DNA of 64,000 bases from Elymus sibiricus (Eukaryota > Streptophyta > Magnoliopsida > Poales > Poaceae), in assembly GCA_039707655.1 (NCBI GenBank), contig CM077665.1, forward strand, positions 439,827,531-439,891,530. Reading direction: 5' to 3'. Numbering within the stretch: the stretch's first letter is position 1; each line of letters begins with the position of its first letter. This document shows, piece after piece, positions 31,961 to 43,182 of the stretch. Made by a program: the position numbers and the translations under genes. Under the pieces are notes generated by a model. It was not told where the DNA came from. It ran no database searches and worked only from the letters and a program-made list of their open reading frames with translations.

Positions 31961-33100
31961 AAATGTGAGATCGAGACTGACATAGATCGACCGTCTCATC
32001 AATCCATCCCATCTGTACTTGTGTTTCAAGGCAAGAGTATAACCTAGTAGTTTTAAAGTGAGGGTCACATGAGGTTTCTGTGAGCTGTAGTTCAAAACTG
32101 GCCAAGTTTTTGCTGCTTTCTGAAATGATTTTTGAAATTGTAGTGCAAACCTGGTTGTACCTACAGCCGGGTCGTCCGGCGACAACGCGCTAGCACCGGT
32201 CGCGACCCCTACTTCCATGCAACGGCCTCCCCTGCCAGGCTGCAGCTCGCGCCGTCCTGACCCGGGCGGCAAGCCCCGGCCGGCGAGCCGCCCCTCTGAC
32301 CTTGCACGCCGCTCCTGGTCGGCCATGGCTCCCGTCGCCCTCTTCCTCCATCCTCGGTGCTGACCAAGCAGTTCCGCCGCCCCTCTTCCCGACCTTCGCC
32401 CGCGAGCTCGAGCCTCTCCACCGTCCATGGATGGGAGCTTCCCACACGCCACCTACCGTCGGACTTACGGAAGATGATGAATGTGAGACGATTTCGTCGG
32501 GAATCTCCCGATCTAGTTCGGAGGGAAGATGACGGTCGTGAGACGATTTGTCGGGACTTGAAAACACTCAATGACAACAACAATGCAAGATATGGTATCC
32601 TCTAAACATTTGATGCCATGGATTGGTCATGTTGAACTACTTATACGTACCATACATGTATACTAAATAACCTGGAAACAATGTATAAATATGAAATATA
32701 CAAATATCGACGGCGAGAACGTTAGAGAGGAGGGCGCCGGATCGCCTCTCCATGATTCTCGGATATGGTGATTTTTTCACCAAGAAATAACTTTTGACAA
32801 ACATATTTTAGTAACATTATTTTTAGCAGCATATATATCTCATATTGCTTTGAAATATTATTTTTCCAATTTATTTCATTATTCTAAACATTCCCTCCAA
32901 AAAGAATTACTTTCCCACCACCTAATTTAGGTTTACTGTAGTTTGCGCCAATATTTTGTGTTCCCACAAAAAAAAAATAGAGTCTATTTATCCTTGCCGC
33001 TAAACACCCTTCCTAACTACCCACGATTACTATCTAAACCAAATCACACGGCGTCTTCACGGGCGATTGGATCTGAGCTCTCGTCCCTGGTTCCTCCGTG
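31961..33100. other. T1 interior, no gene recognised
   Basis: A GC-rich part (about 32160-32480) opens frames on both strands without motifs. The rest is AT-rich. It may hold further captured fragments too worn to identify. Confidence 0.35.
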
Positions 33101-33147
33101 CTGACGGCGTCATCACGGCATCAACACAGCGAACCACCCCGGAGTCA

Positions 33148-33384
33148 ACTGCACGGAGAATGTTTCAGGTTGTTCTTTCTCCCGATCTCCTCCCATCGTA
33201 GAACATCCAGAAATCCTAGCGTCGTCCAGCGGGTGCGGCGGTTGCCCAGCGCGCCGCGCGGTGCCGCCGACGAGGAGTCGTCGTCCTCGATCTCGCCCTC
33301 CTCCCTCTCCTCCGCGCCCGCCGACGCGGGCCGCGTCTCCGTGTCCTCGGCCATGCTGCCGGCGGCAGCGATGCGGTCTGGCAT
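33148..33384 (-). pseudogene. Captured N-terminal exon fragment (acidic Glu/Asp/Ser protein)
   Basis: On the minus strand a frame opens MPDRIAAAGSMAEDTETRPA and reads on with GAEEREEGEIEDDDSSSA and RTRWTTLGFLDVLRWEEIGR. The EEGEIEDDDSS motif is typical of N-termini of plant nuclear RNA-processing proteins. A second ATG (MAEDTE) at about 33354 may be the original start. The downstream gene is missing. I take it as a host exon captured antisense to the TnpA gene. Confidence 0.4.
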
Positions 33385-33599
33385 CGGCGCCGACGGAGTT
33401 CCCGTCTTCTCCCCTGCATCGCGAGCGCAGTGCCGGCCTGCCTACGTCGGGTTGCTCGCCACATGGCCGACCCGGAGGTGGAGACGCTGCGACCAGGTTC
33501 ATCACCAAGCCGCATCCCTGAACCTCCATAGCGAGCGCTGTAGATCAGTCTTTTTTTTTGTATTCCCTACTCTCCTGCTTCAACTGGCAGCCAATTAGG

Positions 33600-34660
33600 C
33601 TGCAACTTGTATTACCCTCCAAGTTCCTGGCACCTGGACCGGCATCTCTCTGTAGTTTTCGTTAGATTGCCTAGGCTGAATTGAAGTCCGTGTCGTGAGG
33701 ATTCAGATAAAGTTCCATCTAGATGTGTTTTCTGTTAATATGTGTCTGTATGATTCTGTTCTTCATATTCGTCTTAATGGATAATTTTAAATCGAAACAA
33801 AAGGTATTAATTATTGGCCCGGCGTCTATAGAAACAAGCTGTGTACTGTGGAGGTTAACTGAAGAATTGTTCATCCAAAACAATTGGACTCAAAAATCAG
33901 AGGAGGGATGTGAGAAACTTGAGAGAAAAGTGAGAATAATTGACGCAGTGTGGTACAATCAGGACCTTTGGTAGTGCGATTGGATCATGGGGAGATAAAT
34001 GGATCTGCTCCAGAAGAGAAAGAGAACAGAGAGAAGAGAGGAGGAGACGTGCGTGAGATGGGGCCTTGTAGTTATTTCGTTGCAGGTTCCCAACGTAGTT
34101 TTTTCCTTTTTTCTTAATTTTTTGTTAAACTGATTTGATTTTATGCATGCTTTACGTATTGCGTTTCTTCTTAAATTGACTCAAATTCTGATATTACCTA
34201 CACAAGGGCACAATGATGAATTCTACGGAGGATGCTCCTGGTACACAACATCCTTACTTCATAATCACCTATCTGAATGGTGCACAACATCAATGCTTTG
34301 TTAATGCTAAGTCCCTTGTTGTTTTTGTGTGCAGGAAGGAAAGGCTATGTTGTCTTAACAAGGATGGAAAGTATAACAGCATACACAAACCAACGTGGTC
34401 AACCCAAATCTGGTAAATTGTTTATGTCACTTACGCTGTCTCTAGCATTTGCTATAATGCATAAAATCCTGGTATGGGTTAAATTGCTAAACCTTTAAGA
34501 CAGCTCATTGGAGTGAGGACGTGGTCGGACATTCACCTTACCATCCATCGACTCATTGTTGCTGATATCATAGTGCGTACAACCTTTTTCACATGTGTTA
34601 TCTTATTTTACCATCGATAATGCACTGCTTATGTATATTCATTTGTTGTATGCTTTACAG
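33600..34660 (+). other. Region upstream of the TnpA-like gene; possible worn 5' exons
   Basis: Pieces such as GRKGYVVLTR with MESITAYTNQRGQP (about 34335-34413, after a TTTTTGTGTGCAG acceptor) and VRTWSDIHLTIHRLIV (about 34515-34560) look exon-like and in the right order for the 5' part of the gene. I cannot define reliable boundaries. A 61-codon frame at 34213 has no motif. Confidence 0.3.
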
Positions 34661-36558
34661 AACAGATGGGACCTGGAAGATACACCAGAAGCAGAAGAAA
34701 AAGTTCTCAAAATTGCGAAAGAGTGATATAGAGGCTGGCGATGAACTCTAAGCTCCACTTACAAGGCATACAAAACAGATGCAGCTAGATTGGCTAATCT
34801 GCCGGAAGATTTACAACCAGAAGAGTGGGAATGGATGATTGAGTACTTTGGCACTGATTCAAAATTTCAGGTTATCTCTAAGATCACTGTTTGTCTACTA
34901 TATATGTGTTAAGATGAAATTGCTTGTCTGACTGGTTATATTTGGTTTCACTGAATTGATAGGAACGCAGCCAAAAGAACACCGATAACCGTAAGATACA
35001 GAAGACAAAACACAGAATTGGATCAAAATCTTACTCGCAACTAAGTTTTGAGAAGGTATGAGTCTAACTAAATATGTATGCCTCGCTGCTAACTATGGTT
35101 TCATGTTTCAAGCATCTCATTGCTATATTTCTTGCAGAGAAACTTGGAAACTGGAGAAGAGCCAGATTGTATTGCTCTGTGGGAACTCACCCACACGAAG
35201 AATGGGACATGGTCTAACACAGAGTCCCAGGATGTTTACGTGAGTACACTGACTTTTGGTTATTCTATAGTTATTCAATGATGTGCATTCGGCATGCTTC
35301 TTCATCAGCTGGGATTATTCATGCGTTGGATCGTGTTATTCTTGTTTCATCTTTTATAGTGTCAATATTGATGCTGCACCTATAATTGTTCTTTCCGTTT
35401 TTAGGACAAAGCATGCCAAGAGGTTGAAAACAAAGACACTGAAACTCATGGTCCACTTTCAAGTGAGCAGAGAAACAATATTTTCCAGACTGCATACAAA
35501 GACACTCTGCAATGCAAGTCATCGCAGCCTCGTGGGTACGGATACATGGCCAAACCTTCAACTGGTTCTGAAAGGTTTCGGATCCAGATTGAAGAGCAAG
35601 CTCGTGCTACAGCAGCAACCCAGCAGCAAAACTCTGAGCTCAGCCAGCAGGTCAACGAATTACAAGATCAACTACAAGCTGAACGTGCAAACACACAAGA
35701 GAGGATTAACTTGGAGCATGCTGAGAGAGAACAACTTGAGGAGAGGTTAAAAGAAGAGTGTGCTGAAAGGGAAAGATTGTTGGAAGAGGAGGGAACATCA
35801 AGACTGGAATTTGAAAAAAAACATTGATGCAAAGTTTGCAAAATTGAGCCAACAGATGGGAACCCAACAGGTAATTACAGTCATATGCTTGCGATCTTGT
35901 AAGATTTATGTTGCTTACTTACATTGCTAAAAGTGCACTTCTATTTGCAGGTGCCTACGACGAGGATTGACAAAGAAAATAGTAGTCCAAACTTGCAAAA
36001 TACTCTTTTACAGAGATCTAGTCCTAATAAGACTCCAGGTGCAAGGTTAACTGTTATTTCTTCAAATGCGCTCATACAAGATGCAACAAGGAATTCTTGA
36101 ATGTTTAAAGCAAGGGAAGTCACAACCTTGCTTTCTCTTCATGTTCACCTGCATTTTATACGTCATTGGCTTTCATAATTAGCTAGCTGCTTCTTCTCTT
36201 TCACCATATGTTGTTGCTGCATTGAGTCACAACTTAAAAAAACGAATATGTGCTAGCTAGGGACATGAACTTAACTGAAACTATAGATCGAGTCACAACT
36301 TAAATCAATAGCGGAAGCTTTTAGTACATGTACTTGTGCTTATGCTTTAGACATTTACACTTGTAAAACTATTCTGATCCCTCAGTTACATGCTTGCTGA
36401 CACAGTATTACTCCAGTTAGTCTGGCGACAGTTCTTTTTAACAATGTGGCTGGAATAATTGTATGGCGTATGTTATGTTGGACTCATTAACTAGAACTAA
36501 ATTTTCTTTTTGATTTCTTGATTGCAGGATCCAAAGAACTAGCTCGACTGGACACTAG
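34661..36558 (+). pseudogene. T1 TnpA/Ptta-En/Spm-like gene (plant transposase 24 type)
   Basis: Six exons with good GT/AG borders join in frame: 34661-34870, 34963-35055, 35138-35239, 35405-35870, 35951-36045 and 36528-36558 (TAG). The core matches the plant Ptta/En/Spm family: AYKTDAARLANLP, EEWEWMIEYFGTDSKFQ, NRKIQKTKHRIGSKSY, ELTHTKNGTW. A long Gln/Glu coiled coil follows (ELQDQLQAERANTQERINLE). Proteins of this type bind CACTA subterminal repeats. Lesions are TGA at 34724 and 34742 (CGA to TGA fits both) and one extra A in an A8 run at about 35814-35821. The 5' end is unclear. Confidence 0.8.
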
Positions 36559-36709
36559 ATCACGGACAGTTTAGTCTTGGCACTTAATTAGCATGTCTAA
36601 ATTACATTTGAGTTTCATTTGATGGATATTTGCTATGAGAATTATGAATTTTATGAATCTACATATTATACGTATGGTTTTGAATATTGTAATTGAATGC
36701 CTGTATTTT

Positions 36710-37527
36710 TTTTACGGTTGCAATAGGCTATTACCACAACCCACTTTCGGTTGCCACATGTTAGCACCACGAAAAATATAGTGTTGCGTCAAATCTCAGT
36801 CGCCACGCCTACCTGTTTTGTTGCACTAGGATGTTGCAACGGAGAACTTTATATTGTCGCAATAGCTTGGCACCACATTTTTTTTTCACGATGCGATAAC
36901 TGTTTGGCGCCACCGAAGTAAGTTTTGTTGAAATAGTGTATCGCCAAGTTTAAATTGTTGCAATAGTTTCTTGCTACAAACATTTCACCCGTTGTGATAC
37001 CTATTTATCACCACCAAAACTAGTATGTTGCAATTTCTTGTTACGACGACTGGAATATTTGTTGCCATAAGTTAATGCCACAAGTGTAGCGGTTCGTGGC
37101 AAAATGCCTAATGCCACGAAAACAAGGATTGTTGGCATAGTTTATTGCCACAATTGACTATTGCCACGGAAGAGTATGCGCCACGAAACGAGTGTCGTTG
37201 GCATAGGTTGTTGCCACAAATGTCTATCGCCACGAGCTATCAGTCGCCATGATTCATTACATGTTGCATTAAAGCTATCTCCACAAAGCAAATTGTGGCA
37301 TCAGGTGAGTGTTGCCACGGGAAAACATGTGGCAACTTCCCACATGGCTGTTGCAATAGCACACTTTATTGCCACGGTTGCTTTTTTGTGGCAATTACCT
37401 ATTACCATGCGTGCAGTCGCAACGGCTGCCAACGAATGTTGTTTCGTGGCAATAGGTACTTATCGCCACAAATCGGCATGTATTGCGACGAACGATTTTG
37501 TTGCAATAGACCCGGATCCTTGTAGTG
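36710..37527. repeat. T1 right subterminal repeats and terminal repeat
   Basis: TTGCCAC, TTGCAATA and GGCAATAG motifs recur densely in both orientations up to the terminal repeat ending CTTGTAGTG. A 263-codon plus-strand frame starting at 37161 runs through this zone into the G2 aORF only by chance. Confidence 0.8.
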
Positions 37528-37530
37528 TCC

Positions 37531-40500
37531 GCCACCGCCGCAAGTTGCCGTCGGCGGAGCACCTGGAGGCGCGCATCGCCGAGGCGGAGAACGCGCCGAC
37601 CCCGAGGGAGGGCGAGGTGGTGGTATTCGCCAAGCACTTCCTCCGCGGGCTTGGCCTGCCGGCGAGCACATTCTTTCGGCGATTCCTCACGTACTTCGGG
37701 CTGCAGCCGCATCATCTGGCCGCCAACGCCGTCCTGCAGCTGGCGGCGTTCGTCTCCCTCTGCGAGGGCTTCCTAGGGGTGGAGCCGCGCCTGGACCTCT
37801 GGTGCCGGCTCTTCTACCTCAAGCGCCAGACGGTCAAGGACCCGGCGACCGGCCCGAAGGTCATGACCGCCTGCGGAGCCGCCCTGATCCACTTCCGAGC
37901 CGGAGCCGGGTTCCCGCAGCTCGCTCTGCAGGATTTGGTGAGGAACTGGTAGAAGGGGTTCTTCTACGTGAAGAACGTGAAGCCGGAGGCGGACTACATC
38001 AACCTCCCCCCCTTCGTCAACCAGCCGCCAGTCGCAATGCTAAACTGGAGGACGCCTCCGGCGGTCGCCCCCGAGACGGCGGACCGGCTCTGCGAACGGC
38101 TGGTGGTGATGAACCGGATGGAGGGGTTGCTGGCCACGGACCTCCTGGCTACGATGGTGGCGCGCCGGGTGCAGCCTCTACAGCGCCGGCCGCACCTCAT
38201 CTGCCAGATGGGAGGGCAACGCGACCCTTGCCGTCTCTCCACCAAGGAGCTGAAGGCGGTGCAGGTGGCGAGGAGGGTGAACGCCATTTCAGCCGCCAAG
38301 ATGAACGAGGGCGGATGGCAGTGGGGGAAGGCCCCGCACAGCCGGGACCGTCCGGCTCCGCGGGTACGTGGCGAGCCGTCCTCCCACTCTTTTCTTGCTG
38401 AGAACGGCTTTTCCCCCACGGCCTGATGACGAGGAGGTGTTCGTGTATGCAGGTTTTCCCGTTGTTGCAGAACTACGCCCCGCCGGCGGCCGACGTGGAG
38501 GAGTCGGACGCGGAGGAGGTCGAGGACACCGACGACGTGGAGCCGGCCGTATTGGAAATGGCCGGTGCACCTGGCAGCGACGGGACGGAGACGGAGGCGA
38601 CCGAGTCGGCGGGTGAGTTCCCTCCCCCATCACTTTTGCGGGACTGGACCGACGACGATGCTGAAACGGAAGAGGTGCATGATGCAGCGGCTCCGGGGGA
38701 CCCCGAAGTCTCGGGTGACGATACCACGGCGCCAAGGAGGCGCGATCGCCGCGCCAACCGCGCACCCAGCCGGGACGACGCGGTCGCAGGCGGTAGAGGG
38801 AAGCAGCCGGCCAACCCGAGGCCGGCTCCCAAACGAGCGGCCACTAGGCAGCCGGGAGGCGGCCGCAGAAGCGGCGGGAAGAAACCGCGGGTCGCCCGGT
38901 CGGGCCCCGTCAGGCGGGCGGTTCCCGTTACCATTGGGTAAGTCGGTTCTGGGTACTCGCTTGTTGTTGTTTTGTCTTTTTTGGTCGGTCCCCTTTTCTC
39001 ATCTTGTTTATCCAGGGAGCCACACGCTCTTGGGAGGGCCGCCGCCGTTGAGACGGCGGGGGCGGCGCCGCCGCCCGCCGCCGAGGACAGGGAGCGCGAG
39101 GATTGGCGGGACCTCGAGGCGGCCGAGCGGGAGCTGCGCGAGGAGGAGCGTCGCCCATGGGAGGAGGCGGCGCAGAAACGGCCGCCGGGGCAGGCGAGCG
39201 TGGAGGCGTCCGGCCGGTCGTGGGAGCCGTTTCCCTCTGGCCGGGAGAGGAGATCCAAGGATAGGCACGACCCCGAGCGGCGGGGGGAGACGGGCGCGCG
39301 GGTCGAGGAGGAGGCGCGCGCAACAGCGACCGCGGCGGACGCCGCGGAGGGGGCGGAAGACGTGCCTCCGGGGGCGGAGGAGCCCCCAGAGGTCGTCGTC
39401 CTGGACGCGGAGGTCCCGGCTCCGGAGACGAGCCGGACCGGCACCGCCAGAGGCGGAGTGTCGGCTAGCGAGACGGCGGACGCCCTGGGCCCGTCAACAG
39501 GGGCATCCGGAACCGTGGCGCCGGGAGGGGTAGGCCCCCTGGTTGCCACGGCGAAGGGTGCGTCCGGTCCCGCCGACGGGGGCCGGCCGCAGGAAACCTT
39601 GGCCACGGCCGGAGGTGCAGCCCTCAACGACGCGCCGAGCGCCCTTGGGGCCGCGGTGGTTGCTATTGTCGAGGAGTTTGCCGCCTGCCGCGCCCAGGTG
39701 GCGCAGGACGCTCGGGCCGCCAGCGACCGGCTGGTCCACCTCGAGCAATCCGTCGCGGTAAGGGCTCGAAGCTTTGCACTTTGCTTTTGATTTTTTCCAG
39801 TGGGGGTGCGCCAGCGCACCCACTGGGTGTAGCCCCCGAGACTCGGGCCGGCCTGGGACGCAGGCGGGTCGAGTCTAATGGCATCTTTGCTTGTGTTCTC
39901 TGCAGGCTGCGCACGACCGCCGGGTAGCCGCGTACAACACGCTGCTGGGCCTGTATCGAGGAGTCGAGAGCCGGCTGGCCATCACGTCCGCCGACCTGAA
40001 AGGTAAGGTTCTTGCAAAAGTACAGTGGGGGTGTGCCAGCGCACCCACTGGGTGTAGCCCCCGGGATTCAGGCCGGCTACTTCGGAGGCGGGCTGAATCC
40101 CTTTGCTTGCTTGCATTCTGACAGAGGCATCCTCATCCCGGGCAGCCACCCATGCCGAGACGGTTAGCCTCCGTCGCCAGGTGATAAAGCTTGGCGAACG
40201 GTGGGACCTCCTGACGGCGGAGTGCGACCGGCTCCACCAAGAGGCGGATCGGGCGCAGGCGGGGAAGGACGAGCGCGAGGCGGCACATCGCCGGGAGCTG
40301 GAGGAGCTGGAGGTGACCCTTCGTCGGGAGGCGGAGGAGCGGGAGACGGCCCACCGCCGGGAGCTGGAGGATAAGGCCGCCCTGCTGGCGAAGGCGGCCG
40401 ATGAGGCACAGGCGGCCCGAACCGAGCACGAGCGCCGGCTCGAGGAGTGGTCTGCCAGGGATGCCGCGCTGCAGGAGCAAGTACACGAGATAGATCGGAT

Positions 40501-41300
40501 GCTGGCCGGTAAGCTTTCGTCATCTTGCATTTGCCTGCTTGTTTCTTTTGAGCGGCTCGGCTTCTTTTGTTGTTCAACTAGCGCCCCTTTCTTCCTTAGG
40601 GCTCTTCCCAAGCACGCAGGAGGTCGCAGAGGCGGCCGTGGAGGCCCATCGCGAGGACCTGCGGGCCCAGGGAGTCGCCATTGGGCAACTTGCCGCCTGG
40701 ACGCTGGGCGAGGTGGGGATCGCCGCCAGGGCGTGTTTGACCGAGGTGGTTCGAGCCATGAAGCGGCTCCAGGCGGCCGGCATGGGGCTGGTTCGCACCC
40801 TCTGGCCGGGTGTGGTGGAGCCGGACTCCATAAGCCGGCTGTCGAGGTGGCTGAAGTTCGGGACCGCGCGGGTGAACGTCTGGAGGGCCATGGCGCTTCG
40901 CATCGCGAGGTCATGGTACCCCGAGCTCGACTTGGGGCTGCTTACGGCTCAGAGCGCCGGCACCGATGCGGAGCTGGAGGCGGCAGCCGATGCGCTGGCC
41001 GTGCGGGCTAGCGACCTTGCTTCCTTCGCCGCGTGGGACGAGTACATCCCAGAGTGCACGGCAGGCGACGAGGTGATCCCGGAGGACCCGTACATGCTCG
41101 CCCTTGACGACCCGGAGGGTAGCGCCGCGAAGACGGGCGACGAAGACGTCGGGTCCAGCACCGACGACTACACCGACTCCGAGCTGGATCATGACTTGGG
41201 CGTGGGGACCGACATGGGCCGCGCCACGGCCAAGGGCGAGGCCTCTACTTCAACCGCCGCGGAGGACGCCGGGGGAGAAGGTGGTGCTGCCACTACTTAG
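37531..41300 (+). pseudogene. G2 antisense gene (aORF), main part: putative Gypsy-type transposon protein
   Basis: Exon 1 continues at 37531-38363; exons 38453-38937, 39016-39757, 39906-40002, 40125-40508 and 40600-41300 (TAG) follow with GT/AG borders and matching phases. With the two upstream pieces the frame is 1101 codons including the stop. The N-terminal part (FAKHFLRGLGLPAS, FRRFLTYFGLQPHHLAANA, FVSLCEGFLGVEP) is the putative Gypsy-type transposon domain known from Tat elements. Acidic and basic linkers and a long coiled coil (EAAHRRELEELEVTLRREA) follow. One lesion is present: TAG at 37950 where Gln fits. Function is unknown; similar aORFs occur in Grande- and RIRE2-like elements. It converges with pol on the other strand. 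Confidence 0.82.
39799..40071 (+). repeat. Repeated hairpin motif in two successive aORF introns
   Basis: A ~45-base block with a GGTGCGC-CA-GCGCACC stem and the tail CACTGGGTGTAGCCCCCG occurs at 39799-39840 (intron 3) and 40022-40065 (intron 4), each shortly after the splice donor. A third partial form (CCACCCACTGGGGTGTAG) follows the aORF stop at 41337. Confidence 0.65.
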
Positions 41301-41964
41301 GATTTTTCTTTCCTGCATTTTGCTTTAGACTGCGATTCCACCCACTGGGGTGTAGATGTAATGAACTTGAGGCCGTGGGCCATTTTGTATATAAGTTTGT
41401 GCTTTCGTTTGCAAAAGTTTTTATGCGTGCCGACTCGACCTTAGCCCTTTTTGCCCTTTTTCGCTCCGTCTACCCAAAACCTTGTCCCTTTTGGCATCGG
41501 CCCCGCCAGCCGGACAGCTGGGAGCCGGTCTGTAGCTAGGACGGGGCGTCCGCCTCGGGGGAGCCTGTCGTGAGTTTGGGAGCCGCAAGGGTGTTTTGGC
41601 TAAGGTAAAATGGCAGAGGCTAAAAAAACGGTTCCGGCTAGCCCTAGCCGGCGACCCCCTATGACCGCTTTCGTGTGTGCTAAGTTTTGCCGTTCCGAGA
41701 ACCCACCAGCCGGACAGCCGGGAGCCGGTCTGTAGCTGGGAGGGGAGGTAGGGTGTTCCTTAGTCCACATTACTTGATCGGCTTCGTAGAGCGACGTCAA
41801 GGCTAGCCGGCGAGCCCCCGAGACCGCGGGACCGGGTCCGGGAACCGGTGAGTGAGGCGAAAAGCTTTGGGAGGGAATAAAAAAGAGGCATGCCCCAAGA
41901 GCCGGCTTGGGGCACCCAATGCATTCATAAGCCCAAAAGGGGAGGTACATACATACACTGGTCC
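41301..41964. other. Gap between convergent aORF and pol ends
   Basis: This 664-base stretch holds the 3' ends of both G2 genes. The block ACCAGCCGGACAGC / GGGAGCCGGTCTGTAGCT appears twice (about 41507 and 41706). No ORF with motifs is visible. Confidence 0.5.
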
Positions 41965-43182
41965 TTAGCAGTAAAACGGTCGGAGGAGCGCCGCGTTCCA
42001 CGGGCGCTCCGTCTCCTCGCCGGAGGCGTCTCTCTTGCGCTTCTACGGCTTCTGCGCGTCTATTAGGTAGTACGCGTTGTTGTGCAGCGCCTTGCTGATG
42101 ATGAACGGGCCCTCCCATGGGGAGGACAACTTGTGCTGGTCGGCGGTTCGTTGGATTCGCCTGAGCACCAGGTCCTCCTCGCGGAAGGAGAGGGGCCGGA
42201 TGCGCTTGCTATGGTAGTGCCGGAGCTTCTGTTGATAGATCGCCGTCCGGCTCAGTGCTAGCTCGCGGGGCTCCTCGAGCAGGTCGACGCCGTCCTCCCT
42301 TGCCTACTTTGCGTCCGTCTCCGTGTACAGGGTGACTCGAGGCGAGTCGAACTCGATGTCCGTGGGGATGACCGCCTCGGACCCGTACACGAGGAAGAAG
42401 GGCGTGAAGCCGGTTGATCGATTGGGTGTGGTCCTCAGGCTCCACAAGACAGCCGGCAGCTCCTCGATCCAGTAGCCGGCAGAGCGGACGAGCGGTGCTA
42501 CGAGCCAGGGTTTGATGCCGGCCAGGATTAAGCCGTTAGCCCTTTCGGCCTGGCCATTCGACTGCGGGTGGGCAACCGAGGCCAAGTCGAGCCGGACGCC
42601 CTGTTTGGCGCAGAAACGTGCCATCGCGCCCTTGGCGAAGTTGGTGCCGTTGTCGGTGATGATGCTGTGCGGTATGCCGTAGCGGACCGTTATGTCCTCG
42701 ACGAACCGGACGGCCGTGGGGCCGTCCAGCTTCTTGATGGCCCTGGCTTCTATCCACTTGGTGAACTTGTCGACGGCTACCAGCAGATGCGTCATGCCGC
42801 CTCGAGCGGTCCTGAATGGCCCAACCATGTCGAGCCCCCAGACAGCGAAGGGCCACGACAGCGGGATGGTCTGCAGCGCCGTAGCCGGCAGGTGGCTTTG
42901 CGCGCGGAAACGTTGGCACCCTTCACACTTGTCGACGAGCCATGTCGCCTCCTCAAGCGCAGTCGGCCAGTAGAAACCGTGGCGGAACGCCTTGGCCACC
43001 AGGGTCCTAGAGGCGGCATGGTGTCCGCACTCGCCCTGGTGGATATCTCGGAGGATCTCGTGGCCCTTTTCGGACTCAACGCAGCGTTGGTACACGCCGG
43101 TTGCACTGCGGTGGACCAGCTCACGGTTGATGATGCCGTAGGCGGGAGCGTGGCGCTGCATCTGCCGAGCTTTGTCTTCGTC
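41965..43182 (-). pseudogene. G2 integrase
   Basis: The minus frame after the homopolymer reads KARQMQRHAPAYGIINREL, then an H2C2 zinc domain (IHQGECGHHAASRTLVAKAF, KCEGCQRF). The core has WGLDMVGPF, then IITDNGTNF, then SNGQAERANG, which keeps the D, D, E triad. The C-terminal part runs through RTTPNRSTGFTPFFLVYG. TAG codons at 42304 and 42043 interrupt the tail, and the natural stop is TAA at 41965. Apart from the two TAG sites the domain looks complete, unlike the G1 integrase. Confidence 0.88.

Larger units (their letters stand above)
26319..37527 (+). mobile_element. T1: CACTA transposon, 11.2 kb
   Basis: The terminal inverted repeats start CACTACAAGG and match over 30 of 33 bases; the 3-bp target duplication is TCC (26316-26318 and 37528-37530). 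Subterminal repeats flank both ends. A spliced TnpA/Ptta-like gene lies at about 34661-36558. I find no TnpD/TNP2 transposase, so this is a non-autonomous copy that could only have moved with help. It has taken up H1, tRNA-like modules, a minisatellite and gene fragments. Confidence 0.93.

Noticed and set aside
32190..32605. Overlapping frames of 75 to 165 codons
   Set aside because: All three frames on both strands are open in a short GC-rich block; I see no way to choose one and no domain.
37161..37952. A 263-codon frame crossing the right end of T1
   Set aside because: The first part is CACTA subterminal repeat and the second part is the aORF exon; the fusion is accidental.
38473..39819. 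A 448-codon minus-strand frame
   Set aside because: It is antisense to aORF exons 2 and 3, is Ser/Ala/Pro low-complexity, crosses an aORF intron, and has no motif.
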